64,000 nucleotides of DNA from JANOMH01 sp031422295 (GCA_031422295.1 JANOQM010000095.1:54739-118738); one strand, 5' to 3'. Counted from the first letter of the stretch, positions 43,427 to 52,895 are shown. Translations and numbers: made by a program. Notes: generated by a model from the sequence alone, not told the origin.

Positions 43427-44974
43427 TCATTCGAACTGCATCGCCAGTTGCTTGATCGCATCAAGGGTCATCTCATCAGGGCCAAGGATGCCGGTGATCC
43501 GCCCTTCGCACAGCACCATGACCCGGTCACAGATCGACAGAAGTTCCGAGATTTCGGAACTGGCTAACAGAATGGAAATACCTGTATCGGCCAGCTGCCC
43601 GATCAGATCATAAATTTCATCTTTGGCGCCAATATCGATGCCCCGGGTCGGCTCGTCCAACAGCAGGATGCGCGGGGCCATCCCCAGCCACTTGCCCAGC
43701 ACGACCTTTTGTTGGTTGCCGCCACTCAGATTGCCGACCACATGATCGATCCCGCGGGCTGCAATGCGCAGCCGATTGATTGCATTCAGGGCCTGCTGGG
43801 TCTGATACGGACCCGCACCCAGCCCGAACCGATCAAGCTGCGGCAGTTGCGGCAGAATGATGTTGTCGGATACCGAATGTTTCAGGATCAGCCCGGTCGA
43901 TTTCCGGTCCTCGGTGATCAGGGCCAAGCCATGCGCCACGCCATCGGCAGGGTTCTGCAAGACAACCGCTTGGCCGTCGATCAGGATTTTACCGTCCAGA
44001 ACCGGCCCACGCGCGCCAAATATCGTTTCCAAAAGCTCGGTCCTACCCGAGCCGAGCAACCCGCCGACGCCCAGAATTTCTCCGCGCTTCAACATGAAAC
44101 TGACGTCATCCAAAACCTTGCGGTTCCGGGCGATGACGCTTAGCCCCGACACTTCGAGCGCGATATCCTCGGCGGGTTGCACCGTGCGGCGAATCTTTTC
44201 CACTTCAATCCGCCGGCCGACCATCATTTCAACAACATCCGCCGCACTGGTATCCCCCGCCATGACCGACCCGATCAATAGCCCGTCGCGCAGCACAGTG
44301 ATCCGGTCAGAAATCTCGAACACTTCGTCCATCCGATGAGAAATGTACAAGATTGCGACACCTTGCGCCGCCAGGTCCCGCACCACCTCCATCAAGATGT
44401 CGGCCTCGGTCTGCGACAGCGCCGATGTCGGCTCGTCCATGATCAAAAGCCGCGCATCCATCAACAGCGCGCGGGCGATCTCGACCAATTGCTGCTCGCC
44501 AACCCGCAGGTCTTTGACCTTGGTATCCACATCCAGCGAAAATCCAAAGCGCGACAGCACATCCATTGCCAGTGCCCGGGTTCTTTTGCGATCAACGAAC
44601 AGCCCACCGATCAGCGGCTCGCGCCCCAGCACCACATTCTGGGCTACTGTCATGTCGGGGATCAGGCTGAGTTCCTGATGCATGATGATGATGCCTTGCG
44701 CCTCGGCCTCGCGCGGATTGCGAAAAACAGCCGGTACGCCATCAATCGCCATCGTGCCATGGCTTGGTGTGATCACGCCGCTGATGATCTTGACCAGCGT
44801 CGATTTCCCGGCGCCATTCTCTCCCATCAGGGTGTGAATCTCGCCGCTGTTGATCGCGAGGTTCACGCCAGACAGGACGGGGATGCCGGAATAGGTCTTT
44901 CCAATGCCACGGAGTTCGAAAACAAACTCTGTCTCAACCGCTGCAGAAATGTTGGAACTGCTGAGTATTGTCAC
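43427..44974 (-). CDS. Sugar ABC transporter ATP-binding protein, tandem ATPase (RbsA/XylG type)
   Basis: A 515-aa protein with two ABC domains. The first has Walker A GENGAGKSTLVKIISG and Walker B LLIMDEPTSALS; the second, from about 265, has GLLGSGRTELLETIFG, LSGGNQQKVVLGKWL and LLLDEPTRGIDIG. The start is a GTG at 44974, with a G-rich ribosome site seven bases upstream. First gene of the operon ATPase, permease, binding protein, IclR regulator. Confidence 0.94.
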   Translation of the reverse strand: MTILSSSNISAAVETEFVFELRGIGKTYSGIPVLSGVNLAINSGEIHTLMGENGAGKSTLVKIISGVITPSHGTMAIDGVPAVFRNPREAEAQGIIIMHQELSLIPDMTVAQNVVLGREPLIGGLFVDRKRTRALAMDVLSRFGFSLDVDTKVKDLRVGEQQLVEIARALLMDARLLIMDEPTSALSQTEADILMEVVRDLAAQGVAILYISHRMDEVFEISDRITVLRDGLLIGSVMAGDTSAADVVEMMVGRRIEVEKIRRTVQPAEDIALEVSGLSVIARNRKVLDDVSFMLKRGEILGVGGLLGSGRTELLETIFGARGPVLDGKILIDGQAVVLQNPADGVAHGLALITEDRKSTGLILKHSVSDNIILPQLPQLDRFGLGAGPYQTQQALNAINRLRIAARGIDHVVGNLSGGNQQKVVLGKWLGMAPRILLLDEPTRGIDIGAKDEIYDLIGQLADTGISILLASSEISELLSICDRVMVLCEGRITGILGPDEMTLDAIKQLAMQFE

Positions 44975-45288
44975 TTAGCGTCCCCCCTCCCAAAGGTCTG
45001 CATCACGCGAGTATAGAAAGTTTCATATATGAAGAGCGTTTCACTTAGCAAGAAGTTCTTGCAGACGCCGGGGCAGCCGGTGGTTTTTAGACATTCGGTT
45101 TTAGGTCGGGCAAGAAGATCGCTTGGCCGATAGCGAACACGGGCTTTCGCCTCACGCTTCGCACATGTCGATCAGCGGGTGATACCCCCACCTGCGGCAT
45201 CGCGTGCTGCGCCAGATAGTGCGGGGCGGCCACGGCAAAAAACCGCGCCACAGGAACCGGGCGGCCATAACCCATGGTCACCGTCCCC
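44975..45288. other. Intergenic region upstream of the sugar ABC operon
   Basis: About 314 bp. It holds two perfect palindromes (45022-45062). A 64-codon minus-strand frame at 45087-45281 has no ribosome site or recognisable domain and I do not count it as a gene. Confidence 0.5.
45022..45062. promoter_or_regulatory. Two palindromes upstream of the sugar ABC operon
   Basis: TTCATATATGAA (45022-45033) and GCAAGAA-G-TTCTTGC (45048-45062) are both perfect inverted repeats, 48 and 74 bp before the ATPase start. Tandem palindromes here are good operator candidates for the IclR protein of the same operon. Confidence 0.5.
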
Positions 45289-45840
45289 TCAAATCCGAGT
45301 CAGCCGATCCCCCACTGCAACGTCGCCATCTTCTTCGATCGAACACAAAATTCCGCGCAACCGCAGCGCCTCGTGGGCCGGTGCGCGCACCCAATCATAG
45401 GCGGGTTTGCCAAACCGCGCCTTCCATTTCACGCAGCCGTCATTCCACAGATCCGACACGCGCAGCACCGCCGTTCCCGCCCGGATCAGGGAACCAGCGG
45501 GCAGGTTTGCCAGCGACAAGTCAAAATCGGCGATAATCGGATCGCCCGGATGCACCCCGGAATCCCGGTTGCGCCAGCACAGATCAAGCACCCGCTGTGA
45601 CAGCACCGAAACCTGAATGCGGGGGTCGGGCGAGCCGTCTTCCAGTTCCAGCCAAGGCATCGTCATCTCGAAATCGCCCTCGATGCCCTGCGCCTTGGTC
45701 AGGCGCAGGCGATCCGTGAACACCCGGTCGTTATATTTGCGCCGGTACAGCAGCATCGAAATCGGCCCGGTGTCGCGCGGCGCGGCCAATACATGTGGCA
45801 GGGCCTGCTCCAGTTCTTCGGCAGTGGCAAATGCGGTCAT
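45289..45840 (-). CDS. MOSC-domain-like protein
   Basis: A 183-aa protein resembling the beta-barrel MOSC domain: PRIQVSVLSQRVLDLCWRN, FDLSLANLPAGSLIRAGTAVLRVSDLWNDGCVKWKARFG and a terminal SIEEDGDVAVGDRL. MOSC domains bind molybdenum cofactor or carry sulfur, but here the key cysteine context is not certain. The ATG at 45840 has AAGGA nine bases upstream; an ATG at 45861 overlaps the upstream stop as ATGA and is also possible. Last gene of the coupled flavoprotein operon, with no obvious link to molybdenum there. Confidence 0.7.
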   Translation of the reverse strand: MTAFATAEELEQALPHVLAAPRDTGPISMLLYRRKYNDRVFTDRLRLTKAQGIEGDFEMTMPWLELEDGSPDPRIQVSVLSQRVLDLCWRNRDSGVHPGDPIIADFDLSLANLPAGSLIRAGTAVLRVSDLWNDGCVKWKARFGKPAYDWVRAPAHEALRLRGILCSIEEDGDVAVGDRLTRI

Positions 45841-45857
45841 AGGGACAGGTCCTTGTC

Positions 45858-46067
45858 TCATTCATCGGTGGTGAATGCGGCCTGTTCGGCCCGGGCCGCC
45901 GCCAAATTGGCGCGCAGTTCCACCAAATTGCCGTTGCGCGCGGTGCAACTGTCGCAACCCACGGCAGCGATGTGGTGCTGCGGCGCGAATGACATCCATA
46001 AGGCAGCCCCGACCACAGCCATAATCAGCCCCGATCCAAGCACGATATGCCGCCGGGCGAAAGTCAC
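45858..46067 (-). CDS. Small single-pass membrane protein with CxxC
   Basis: A 69-aa protein, GTG start at 46067 overlapping the flavoprotein stop (GTGA). It has a basic N-terminus (MTFARRH), one membrane segment (about 9-27) and a short periplasmic tail with GCDSC, a CxxC pair, then a charged helix. The stop at 45858 overlaps the in-frame ATG (45861) of the next gene. Tight coupling on both sides argues it is real and works with the flavoprotein. Not recognised as a known family. Confidence 0.7.
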   Translation of the reverse strand: MTFARRHIVLGSGLIMAVVGAALWMSFAPQHHIAAVGCDSCTARNGNLVELRANLAAARAEQAAFTTDE

Positions 46068-48154
46068 CTCAGCGCCCTTTGCCGCTGCGCCGGATCGGTA
46101 TGGCCCACATCGATCCGTTCATGCCGTATCGGCATGTCGATATCCACCGGCGCATCCATTTCCCGGGCATAGGCATGGCCCGCAGCAACGGCGGCGGCAA
46201 TAATCGCCGGGGCCTCGCAATCGCCAATGCGGGTCAGGCTGAATGGCAAGGTTCCGGCGCGGCCCTGCGGACTGGTCATCAGGCTTTGGTATAGGGTATC
46301 CACCGGGGCCCTTTGGCCAACAACGACCAGCGATTGCGCCGGCAGCACCATAACGCGCCCGGAATACTGACATTCCAATGTGGCCTCATGGCCATCAAAA
46401 TACGCAATGCCATGCGCGGTGACAATCTCGACCCCGATCTTCATCAGATGGGTGCGGATGCGCCAGCGCTCTGATGTCATCTGCGCCCAATACGACACTG
46501 AATCCAACGGCGTGACCAGGGTCACCGGCTGGCCTGCCGCCAGCACGCGTTCGGCAATCACCCCGCCCATGTAATAGCCGTCGCCGTCATACAGCACGGT
46601 GCGGCCCGTGGGCAGACGGCCCTCCATAATGTCATCGGGGGTCAGCACTTCGGTTCCCGGGGCGGCCACCGTGACATAAACATTGTCCTGCGCCACATCT
46701 TTGCGCCAGCGTGCGCCGGTGGCAATCGCCACATGATCGGCCGCCACGGCCAACACATCGTCGACGGTCAGGGCACTTTCCCGAAAGATCTGAACATTGG
46801 GCATATTCAGCAACTGTTGCTCGCGGTAATCGCGCACCCGGATATATTCGCTCATCCCCGGTAGTGCGGCCTCGCGGACCACACGGCCACCCAGCACGCG
46901 GGTCGCTTCGGCCAGCATCACCTCATAGCCGCGGGCGCCCAGCGCACGGGCAGCCTCTAGGCCCGCAGGCCCAGCACCGACGATCAGGATGCGGGCATCC
47001 GACCCCTTGGGCGGCACTTTTTCCGGGTGCCAGCCCTTGCGCCATTCCTCGCCCATCGACGGGTTCTGGGTGCAACGGATCGGCACCCCAATGCTGTCGC
47101 CGGAATAACAGACATTGCAGCCAATACATTCGCGGATATCGTGCAGCCGCCCCTCCATAATCTTGTTGGGCAGGAACGGATCGGCAATCGACGGACGGGC
47201 CGCACCGATGAAATCGGTGATGCCGCGCCGGACCTGACTGGCCATCGTATCGGGCGAGGTGAAGCGGCCTACAGTGACCACGGGTTTGGTAGTCACCGAT
47301 TTCACGAAAGACATATAGGGTTCCAAGGACCCTTCTTTCACAAACCGGGACACGCCCATTTCATAGGAATAATCCTGAATATTGATGTCCCACAGGTCGG
47401 GCATTTCGGCCATCGAGGCCAGCATATCGCGCCGCTCGCCCCAGATCGGCACGCCATCCTCGCCGGTCTGTTCATCCGCCGAAAACCGCACCGCCACTGC
47501 ACAGCGGTCGCCCACCGCTGCCTTGGTCTCTTCGATCAACTCACGCATCAGCCGGGTGCGGTTTTCCATTGACCCGCCATATTCGTCGCCACGGGTGTTA
47601 ATATTCTTGTCCAGAAAATGCGACAGCAGATAATCATGGGTGGCATAGACATAAACAATGTCAAAACCAGCATCGCGGGCGCGCAGGGCTGCGTTCTTGT
47701 GCCAGCGGCGCAGATTGCGGATATCAGTCTTGTCCATCGCCCGGGCCTGAAACGGGTGGCCCACCGAATTGGGCAGGTCAACGACATCCATTGACCCCAG
47801 ACGGGTGCCCAGATTGGCACTGCGGGCACCGCCGAACCACAATTCCGCCCCCGCCAAAGCCCCGTGTTCATGCACCAGATCGGTCATCAGACTATGGGCG
47901 CGAATATCGCTGTCATCCCATAACGAGGCCGACACATGATGCGCATCATCAGATGCCGGGTGGATCGAGTTATATTCGGTGCAGACCACACCCCACCCCC
48001 CTTCGGCCTTGACCCCGCGCATCGCGGCCAGCGTGCGGGGGCGTTGCCAGCCCATGCCGGTGCAATGGGGCACCTGATAAAACCGGTTCTTGGCCGTCAC
48101 CGGGCCAATTTTCATCGGCTCAAACAGAACATCGTAACGCGGGTCGCGGGGCAT
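46064..48154 (-). CDS. Trimethylamine-dehydrogenase-like FMN/4Fe-4S/FAD oxidoreductase
   Basis: A 696-aa protein with an Old-Yellow-Enzyme barrel (1-340), a 4Fe-4S site (C343, C346, C349, C361 in CIGCNVCYSGDS...RCTQNP) and a C-terminal FAD/NAD-type domain pair (IVGAGPAGLEAARAL, 391-405). C31 in QVPHCTG corresponds to Cys30 of trimethylamine dehydrogenase, the covalent FMN attachment site, and Tyr61 to its Tyr60. Two other residues of the trimethylamine aromatic bowl (Trp264 and Trp355 there) are not Trp here; the latter is Asp353. It probably oxidatively demethylates a different secondary or tertiary amine, such as an N-methylated amino acid. Confidence 0.93.
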   Translation of the reverse strand: MPRDPRYDVLFEPMKIGPVTAKNRFYQVPHCTGMGWQRPRTLAAMRGVKAEGGWGVVCTEYNSIHPASDDAHHVSASLWDDSDIRAHSLMTDLVHEHGALAGAELWFGGARSANLGTRLGSMDVVDLPNSVGHPFQARAMDKTDIRNLRRWHKNAALRARDAGFDIVYVYATHDYLLSHFLDKNINTRGDEYGGSMENRTRLMRELIEETKAAVGDRCAVAVRFSADEQTGEDGVPIWGERRDMLASMAEMPDLWDINIQDYSYEMGVSRFVKEGSLEPYMSFVKSVTTKPVVTVGRFTSPDTMASQVRRGITDFIGAARPSIADPFLPNKIMEGRLHDIRECIGCNVCYSGDSIGVPIRCTQNPSMGEEWRKGWHPEKVPPKGSDARILIVGAGPAGLEAARALGARGYEVMLAEATRVLGGRVVREAALPGMSEYIRVRDYREQQLLNMPNVQIFRESALTVDDVLAVAADHVAIATGARWRKDVAQDNVYVTVAAPGTEVLTPDDIMEGRLPTGRTVLYDGDGYYMGGVIAERVLAAGQPVTLVTPLDSVSYWAQMTSERWRIRTHLMKIGVEIVTAHGIAYFDGHEATLECQYSGRVMVLPAQSLVVVGQRAPVDTLYQSLMTSPQGRAGTLPFSLTRIGDCEAPAIIAAAVAAGHAYAREMDAPVDIDMPIRHERIDVGHTDPAQRQRALR

Positions 48155-48846
48155 CAGGTGGTTCCATCAGTCTTGGGAATGGTGTGGCCAAAGTGGCACG
48201 GGAACATCAGGGCAAGCACGCGGCGAACCTGCATTTTCGATTGCTCACGACTGAAATCCTCGGGGTACAGCAGCATGTTCAACCACAGGCCATCGATCAA
48301 TGCCTCAAGGGTCAGCGACACGAATTTCGGGTCAATCCCGGCAGCCTCACCCTCCGACGCTAGCCTGCGGATCAGGCGCATGGATTCCTGATGCCGTTCT
48401 TCATCGATATCCTCGACAATCGCGCGATAAATGCTGCGGTTGGCGGCCTCGCCGAAAAACGCAAACCAAACCGCCAGTTTTTTGCGGCTGCAAATGCGCG
48501 GATGAAAGAATGAATCGATAATCGCCAGAAACCGATCCGCATCGCGGGGCACTTTGGCCCTGATCCCTTTTTGCCACTGATCACGATGTTCACTTGCTAC
48601 AAAGCGCAGGGTTTCCTCGAACAGCCGCTCTTTGCTGGCGAAATGAAAATTCACCAGCCCTAACGACAACCCGGCCACTTCGGTCACTTTAGCCAAGGTG
48701 GTGCCAACAATCCCGTATTTCGCAATACAGTCGATCGTGGCCTCTATCAGTTGCAACTGACGCACTGATTTATCTTCGGTCCGGCGGGTTTTCTGCGCGG
48801 TCAGGCCATTTTCAAGCCCACCGATTGCGGCTTTTACGATTTCCAT
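48154..48846 (-). CDS. TetR-family transcriptional regulator (BetI-like)
   Basis: A 230-aa repressor with an N-terminal helix-turn-helix (IDCIAKYGIVGTTLAKVTEVAGLSLGLVNFHFASKERLF), close to BetI, the choline-responsive regulator of betaine genes. GGGGGAG lies upstream of the start at 48846. It sits in the operon between the polyamine-type transporter and the flavoprotein, sharing one base with the flavoprotein start (TGATG). Its target may be the palindrome at 53050-53063. Confidence 0.92.
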   Translation of the reverse strand: MEIVKAAIGGLENGLTAQKTRRTEDKSVRQLQLIEATIDCIAKYGIVGTTLAKVTEVAGLSLGLVNFHFASKERLFEETLRFVASEHRDQWQKGIRAKVPRDADRFLAIIDSFFHPRICSRKKLAVWFAFFGEAANRSIYRAIVEDIDEERHQESMRLIRRLASEGEAAGIDPKFVSLTLEALIDGLWLNMLLYPEDFSREQSKMQVRRVLALMFPCHFGHTIPKTDGTT

Positions 48847-48867
48847 ATCACTCCCCCTTGGCGAAAT

Positions 48868-49974
48868 TCATGTATTTTCCAGGACAACGAAGGCGTCATT
48901 GTGCCAAGAAAGCCATATCTTGCGGCCCTGTTCGATATCCTGCGGCATGGCCCGACGCTGGTTCTGGGTGGACACAGCGACAGGGTCAGCCCTGCCGTCA
49001 ATCATGACGTAAAACTGGCGCAACCCGCCCAAATAGGCCGTGGTGTGAAGGGTCCCTGAAACGCTGTTCAATGCCCCCTCTGGCGGGTCAAGGCTTAGGG
49101 TCAGCTTTTCGGGGCGCATGGCCAGCAAAACGCGGGCATTTTGCGGCTGCCGGATGACGCTGGTCTCAACCTGCACATGCCCCAACCCTTCGACCTGAAG
49201 ATCGGCCATCACGGGGCCGGTTTTTATGACCTTGCCGATGAAAAAATTCATATTGCCGATAAAACCCGCAACTTCGCGGTTCGCAGGGTTCTCATACAGG
49301 CCCGCAGGGGTATCAATCTGCAACACCCGGCCCGCTGCCATTACCGCGATCTTGTCGGACAGGGTCAGCGCCTCTTCCTGGTCATGGGTGACCAGCACAA
49401 AGGTCACGCCGACCGATTTCTGCAAGGCCCGCAATTCCAGCTGCATCTGTTCGCGCAATTGTTTGTCCAACGCGCCCAGCGGTTCGTCCAACAACAGCGC
49501 CTTGGGCCGCATGATCAACGCGCGGGCCAGCGCCACCCGCTGCCGCTGACCACCCGACAATTCATTGGCGCGGCGGGTGCCATAGCCCGGCAGCTTGATC
49601 AGATCGAGCATTTCCTCGACCATCTCATAGCGCCGCAAACGGGGCAGCCTTTGCTTGCGCAAGCCGTAGGCAATGTTGTCGCGCACCGTCAGATGCGGAA
49701 AAATCGCATAACTTTGGAAGACCATATTCACCGGGCGGTGATGAGGCGGCACATCAGCCATCGATTGACCGTCAATCATGATGCGACCAGCCGAGACGCT
49801 CTCGAACCCCGCCAGCATCCGCAGCAAAGTGGTCTTGCCACAGCCCGAAGCCCCCAGCAGCGAAAAGAACTCGCCCCGCTGAATATCTATCGACACATCA
49901 TGGATCGCCTGAAAAGTGCCGAACCGCTTATCTACATTCTGGATCGAAATCAGGGCTTCAGTCTGCTGGTTCAC
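48868..49974 (-). CDS. Polyamine-type ABC transporter ATP-binding protein (PotA-like)
   Basis: A 368-aa ATPase: Walker A GASGCGKTT, Q-loop VFQSYAIFPHLTV, signature LSGGQRQRVALARALI, Walker B LLLDEPLGALDKQLREQMQ, and a C-terminal TOBE domain (from about 270; LAMRPEKL). The GTG at 49974 overlaps the permease stop as GTGA and gives the natural N-terminus; longer readings overlap the permease. The class carries polyamines, betaine-like and other cationic compounds. Confidence 0.93.
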   Translation of the reverse strand: MNQQTEALISIQNVDKRFGTFQAIHDVSIDIQRGEFFSLLGASGCGKTTLLRMLAGFESVSAGRIMIDGQSMADVPPHHRPVNMVFQSYAIFPHLTVRDNIAYGLRKQRLPRLRRYEMVEEMLDLIKLPGYGTRRANELSGGQRQRVALARALIMRPKALLLDEPLGALDKQLREQMQLELRALQKSVGVTFVLVTHDQEEALTLSDKIAVMAAGRVLQIDTPAGLYENPANREVAGFIGNMNFFIGKVIKTGPVMADLQVEGLGHVQVETSVIRQPQNARVLLAMRPEKLTLSLDPPEGALNSVSGTLHTTAYLGGLRQFYVMIDGRADPVAVSTQNQRRAMPQDIEQGRKIWLSWHNDAFVVLENT

Positions 49975-50795
49975 TTGGACATCTCGCCTTTTGTTGTCGT
50001 GGTCATGCCGATGCGTCCGATCCACAAGCCCAGAAAAATGAATACGAAAGACGCCGCCAGAATAAGCGTCGAGAGCGCCAGCATTGAGGGAAACTGGGTC
50101 GGAAACCGTAACTGGCCCCAGATATACATCGGCAAGGTGGCATTGGTGCCGCCCAGAAAGAACGCCATGATGAATTCATCAAACGAGATGGTAAAGCACA
50201 TCAGCAGGCTGGCGACGATCCCGGGGGCGACGATGGGAAAAGTGATGCGCCAAAAGGTGAACCAGCCGTTTTCACCCAAGTCAGCCGACGCCTCTTCCAT
50301 TGACAAATCGAACCCCTCGAACCGCGGCAGCAAGGTGGCAATCGCAAAGGGCAGGCAGACCACGATATGACCCAGGGTCACGGTATACAGTGACAGGGGA
50401 ACGCCCAGTCTGCTCATCAAGATCAACAAAGCCACGCCAAAGATGATGCCCGGCACCACCAGCGGCAGCATGATCACCCCCAGAATCGGGCCGCTGCCCG
50501 GCAGGCGGTTGCGGGCAATGGCCTTGGCGGCAAACACCGCAATCACCGTTGACAGGATTGAGACTGTCAGACCAACGCGGACACTATTGCCAAGCGCTGC
50601 AAATACCGGCTCGCGGTCCAGCAGCGCAAAATACCAGTCAAAGGTGAACGATTCCAACGGGAATTTTACATACAGACCGCTGTTGAATGAAAACACCGGG
50701 ATAATGAACAGCGGCAGATAGATGAACAGCATGAACAGCAGCGCATATATCCGCAGCGTCCGGTTTGGCTGGCTGATGTAACTTCCTTCTTTCAT
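49971..50795 (-). CDS. Polyamine-type ABC transporter permease (PotC-like)
   Basis: A 274-aa permease with six membrane segments and the coupling loop EEASADLGENGWFTFWRITFPIVAPG. The ATG at 50795 overlaps the upstream permease stop as ATGA. Partner of the PotB-like protein. Confidence 0.93.
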   Translation of the reverse strand: MKEGSYISQPNRTLRIYALLFMLFIYLPLFIIPVFSFNSGLYVKFPLESFTFDWYFALLDREPVFAALGNSVRVGLTVSILSTVIAVFAAKAIARNRLPGSGPILGVIMLPLVVPGIIFGVALLILMSRLGVPLSLYTVTLGHIVVCLPFAIATLLPRFEGFDLSMEEASADLGENGWFTFWRITFPIVAPGIVASLLMCFTISFDEFIMAFFLGGTNATLPMYIWGQLRFPTQFPSMLALSTLILAASFVFIFLGLWIGRIGMTTTTKGEMSK

Positions 50796-51733
50796 ACGGC
50801 CCACCTGCGGAACGCCTTGGTCAGCCCGTATGAACACAGACCCAGAACGCAAATAACGATGACCAGAACCACAGACAGTGCAGCCCCCATCGGCCAGTTG
50901 TTGATCGACCCGAATTGCAACTGGATCAGCGTGCCGATCATCGTGCTGTCCGGCCCGCCTACCATGGCCGGGGTCACGTAATCGCCCAAGGTCGGGATGA
51001 ACATCAAAAACACCGATGCAATGACCCCCGGCAAAGACAGCGGCAGCGTGATCCGCAGGAACCGCAACACCGGCCCGTCACCCAGATCAGCTGCCGCCTC
51101 AAGATAGGATTTGTCGATCTTTTCCAGCGACACATAGATCGGCAGCAGGGCAAAGGCGGCCCATGAATGCGCCAGCGTGATCGACACCGCTGTATTGCTG
51201 TATAACAAAAACCGCAGCGGCTCGGTGATCAGCCCCAGGTGCATCAGCCCGGAATTGATGACGCCCTCATAGCCCAGGATCACCTTCCAGGCAAAAACCC
51301 GCAGCAGATAGCTGGTCCAGAACGGCAAGGTAATCAGGATGATCCAGATCATCTTGTGCCGATGCACATGAAAGGCCACGTAATAGGCCATCGGATAACA
51401 CAGCAAAACCGTCACGATGGTCGCGATCCCCGAAATCCACAGCGACCGTTCCAGCAGCGCGCCATAGATCGGCTTTTCATAAGCAGTCCGGTAGTTCTGC
51501 AAGGTCAGGGTGGTGTCATAATCATAGCCCACCTGCGTCCAAAAGCTGAGCGTGACCAGCAGCGCGCAAGGCACCAAAACCGTCAGGCCCGTCACGATCA
51601 GGGCCGGCGCAAGCAAGCCATAACCACGCAGATATTCGTGCTTGAACAGCATCCGGCTGATCAGCCCGGTTCGGGCCCGCGCAACAGGTCCGTCAGCCAC
51701 AGGCGGCGCTTGGGATTGCAACAGTTCCCTCAT
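50792..51733 (-). CDS. Polyamine-type ABC transporter permease (PotB-like)
   Basis: A 313-aa permease; coupling loop YLEAAADLGDGPVLRFLRITLPLSLPG, with PTLGDYVTPAMVGG typical of PotB. The ATG at 51733 (MRELLQSQAPP) is chosen since the longer frame overlaps the binding-protein gene; no strong ribosome site is seen, but a 28-bp gap after that gene fits. Forms the channel with the PotC-like protein. Confidence 0.92.
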   Translation of the reverse strand: MRELLQSQAPPVADGPVARARTGLISRMLFKHEYLRGYGLLAPALIVTGLTVLVPCALLVTLSFWTQVGYDYDTTLTLQNYRTAYEKPIYGALLERSLWISGIATIVTVLLCYPMAYYVAFHVHRHKMIWIILITLPFWTSYLLRVFAWKVILGYEGVINSGLMHLGLITEPLRFLLYSNTAVSITLAHSWAAFALLPIYVSLEKIDKSYLEAAADLGDGPVLRFLRITLPLSLPGVIASVFLMFIPTLGDYVTPAMVGGPDSTMIGTLIQLQFGSINNWPMGAALSVVLVIVICVLGLCSYGLTKAFRRWAV

Positions 51734-51761
51734 TTTCTTTGGCGACCGCTGGGCTGACAGA

Positions 51762-52895
51762 TCAGAATCCCGACTTGATCGCTTCGAATTCGCTAACGAT
51801 CTTGGCATTCCATTCCAGCGATTGCGGCAGCCCGAAATGGCCTGCCTGCAGGATCGTGTTAGGATCCCGCGACAATCCCATGCTGGCCAGCATCGCATCG
51901 TCAAATGGTTCAAACGATTTACGGTTCACCGCGCCATAACCGTAGTCAGCCAGAATAAATTCGCCCGACGGGGCGCTGATCAACGAATCGATAATGTCAT
52001 AAGCGCGGTCCAGATTGGGGGCCTGCGCATGCAACATCGGGCCACAAACCCAGGTCAGCGCACCCTCTTTCGGCTGGGCGAATTTCACCGGTACCCCTTG
52101 GGTCTGCAGTGACAGGGCCGAACTGTTCCAGCCCAGAACCGCCACCAATTCACCCGAGGCCATGGCGTTATCGGTAGATGTGGTGTCATCGGTATAAACC
52201 CGGATCAGCGGGCGTTGTTCGCGCAGCACGGCGGCAATCTTGTCAAAGGACGCATCGGTGCCAATCTCTTCAAACGGCACCCCGGCCTTGATCGCGCCGA
52301 CCCACCAGGCATCACTGGCGGTGGCCAGACTACCCAGTCGGCCCGCATAGCGGGCGTCCCACATCATGTCCCAGGATTCTTCGCCCTCCAACTCGAACAG
52401 GTCGGTGCGGTAGATGATGGAACTTTGGCCCCATTCAAACGGCACCATCCAGATCTTGCCATCAGGCTGCCCGTTCGCCTGATTATACGGCATGTCATAA
52501 AGTTCTGGGAACACATCGGGCCAGTTTGACAGACGCGATGTGTCGATCGGCTGAAACAGCCCGGTGGACACCCAGTTCGGGATATCAGAGCTACAAGGAT
52601 GGGCGACATCGGCCACAAACCCTGACCGCAGTTTGGTCAGCGCATCCTCGGTGCTGCCGTAGATCGAAAAATTCGGCAACTCGCCGTGCTTTTCAACGTA
52701 GGGCACGAACATCTCGGGCACATCAAAGCCGCCCCATGTGAAATACGTGGCCTGATCTTCGGGCGAGGCCACGGCCCGGCGCGGGATCAGCGGCATCGCG
52801 GCCATGGTGACCCCCGCCGCAAACAGCGTGCGGTTGAACGCCCGGCGGCTCAGCTTGCCATCGCGCACTGCGCCAAGTTGGTCAAGAACATCCAT
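51762..52895 (-). CDS. Polyamine-type ABC transporter substrate-binding protein (PotD-like), Tat-exported
   Basis: A 377-aa PotD-class binding protein with a twin-arginine signal, LSRRAFNRTLFAAGVTMAAM, cleavage near AVASP. The mature part starts with YFTWGGFDVPEMF and contains IWMVPFEWGQSSIIYRTDL and ADYGYGAVNRKS, common in this class. First gene of the operon that also encodes the TetR regulator and the flavoprotein. The ligand is likely a cationic or quaternary amine. Confidence 0.93.
   Translation of the reverse strand: MDVLDQLGAVRDGKLSRRAFNRTLFAAGVTMAAMPLIPRRAVASPEDQATYFTWGGFDVPEMFVPYVEKHGELPNFSIYGSTEDALTKLRSGFVADVAHPCSSDIPNWVSTGLFQPIDTSRLSNWPDVFPELYDMPYNQANGQPDGKIWMVPFEWGQSSIIYRTDLFELEGEESWDMMWDARYAGRLGSLATASDAWWVGAIKAGVPFEEIGTDASFDKIAAVLREQRPLIRVYTDDTTSTDNAMASGELVAVLGWNSSALSLQTQGVPVKFAQPKEGALTWVCGPMLHAQAPNLDRAYDIIDSLISAPSGEFILADYGYGAVNRKSFEPFDDAMLASMGLSRDPNTILQAGHFGLPQSLEWNAKIVSEFEAIKSGF

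Noticed and set aside
45087..45281. 64-codon minus-strand frame downstream of the sugar ABC promoter
   Set aside because: No ribosome site, no domain, and it lies in the promoter-proximal gap; more likely chance.
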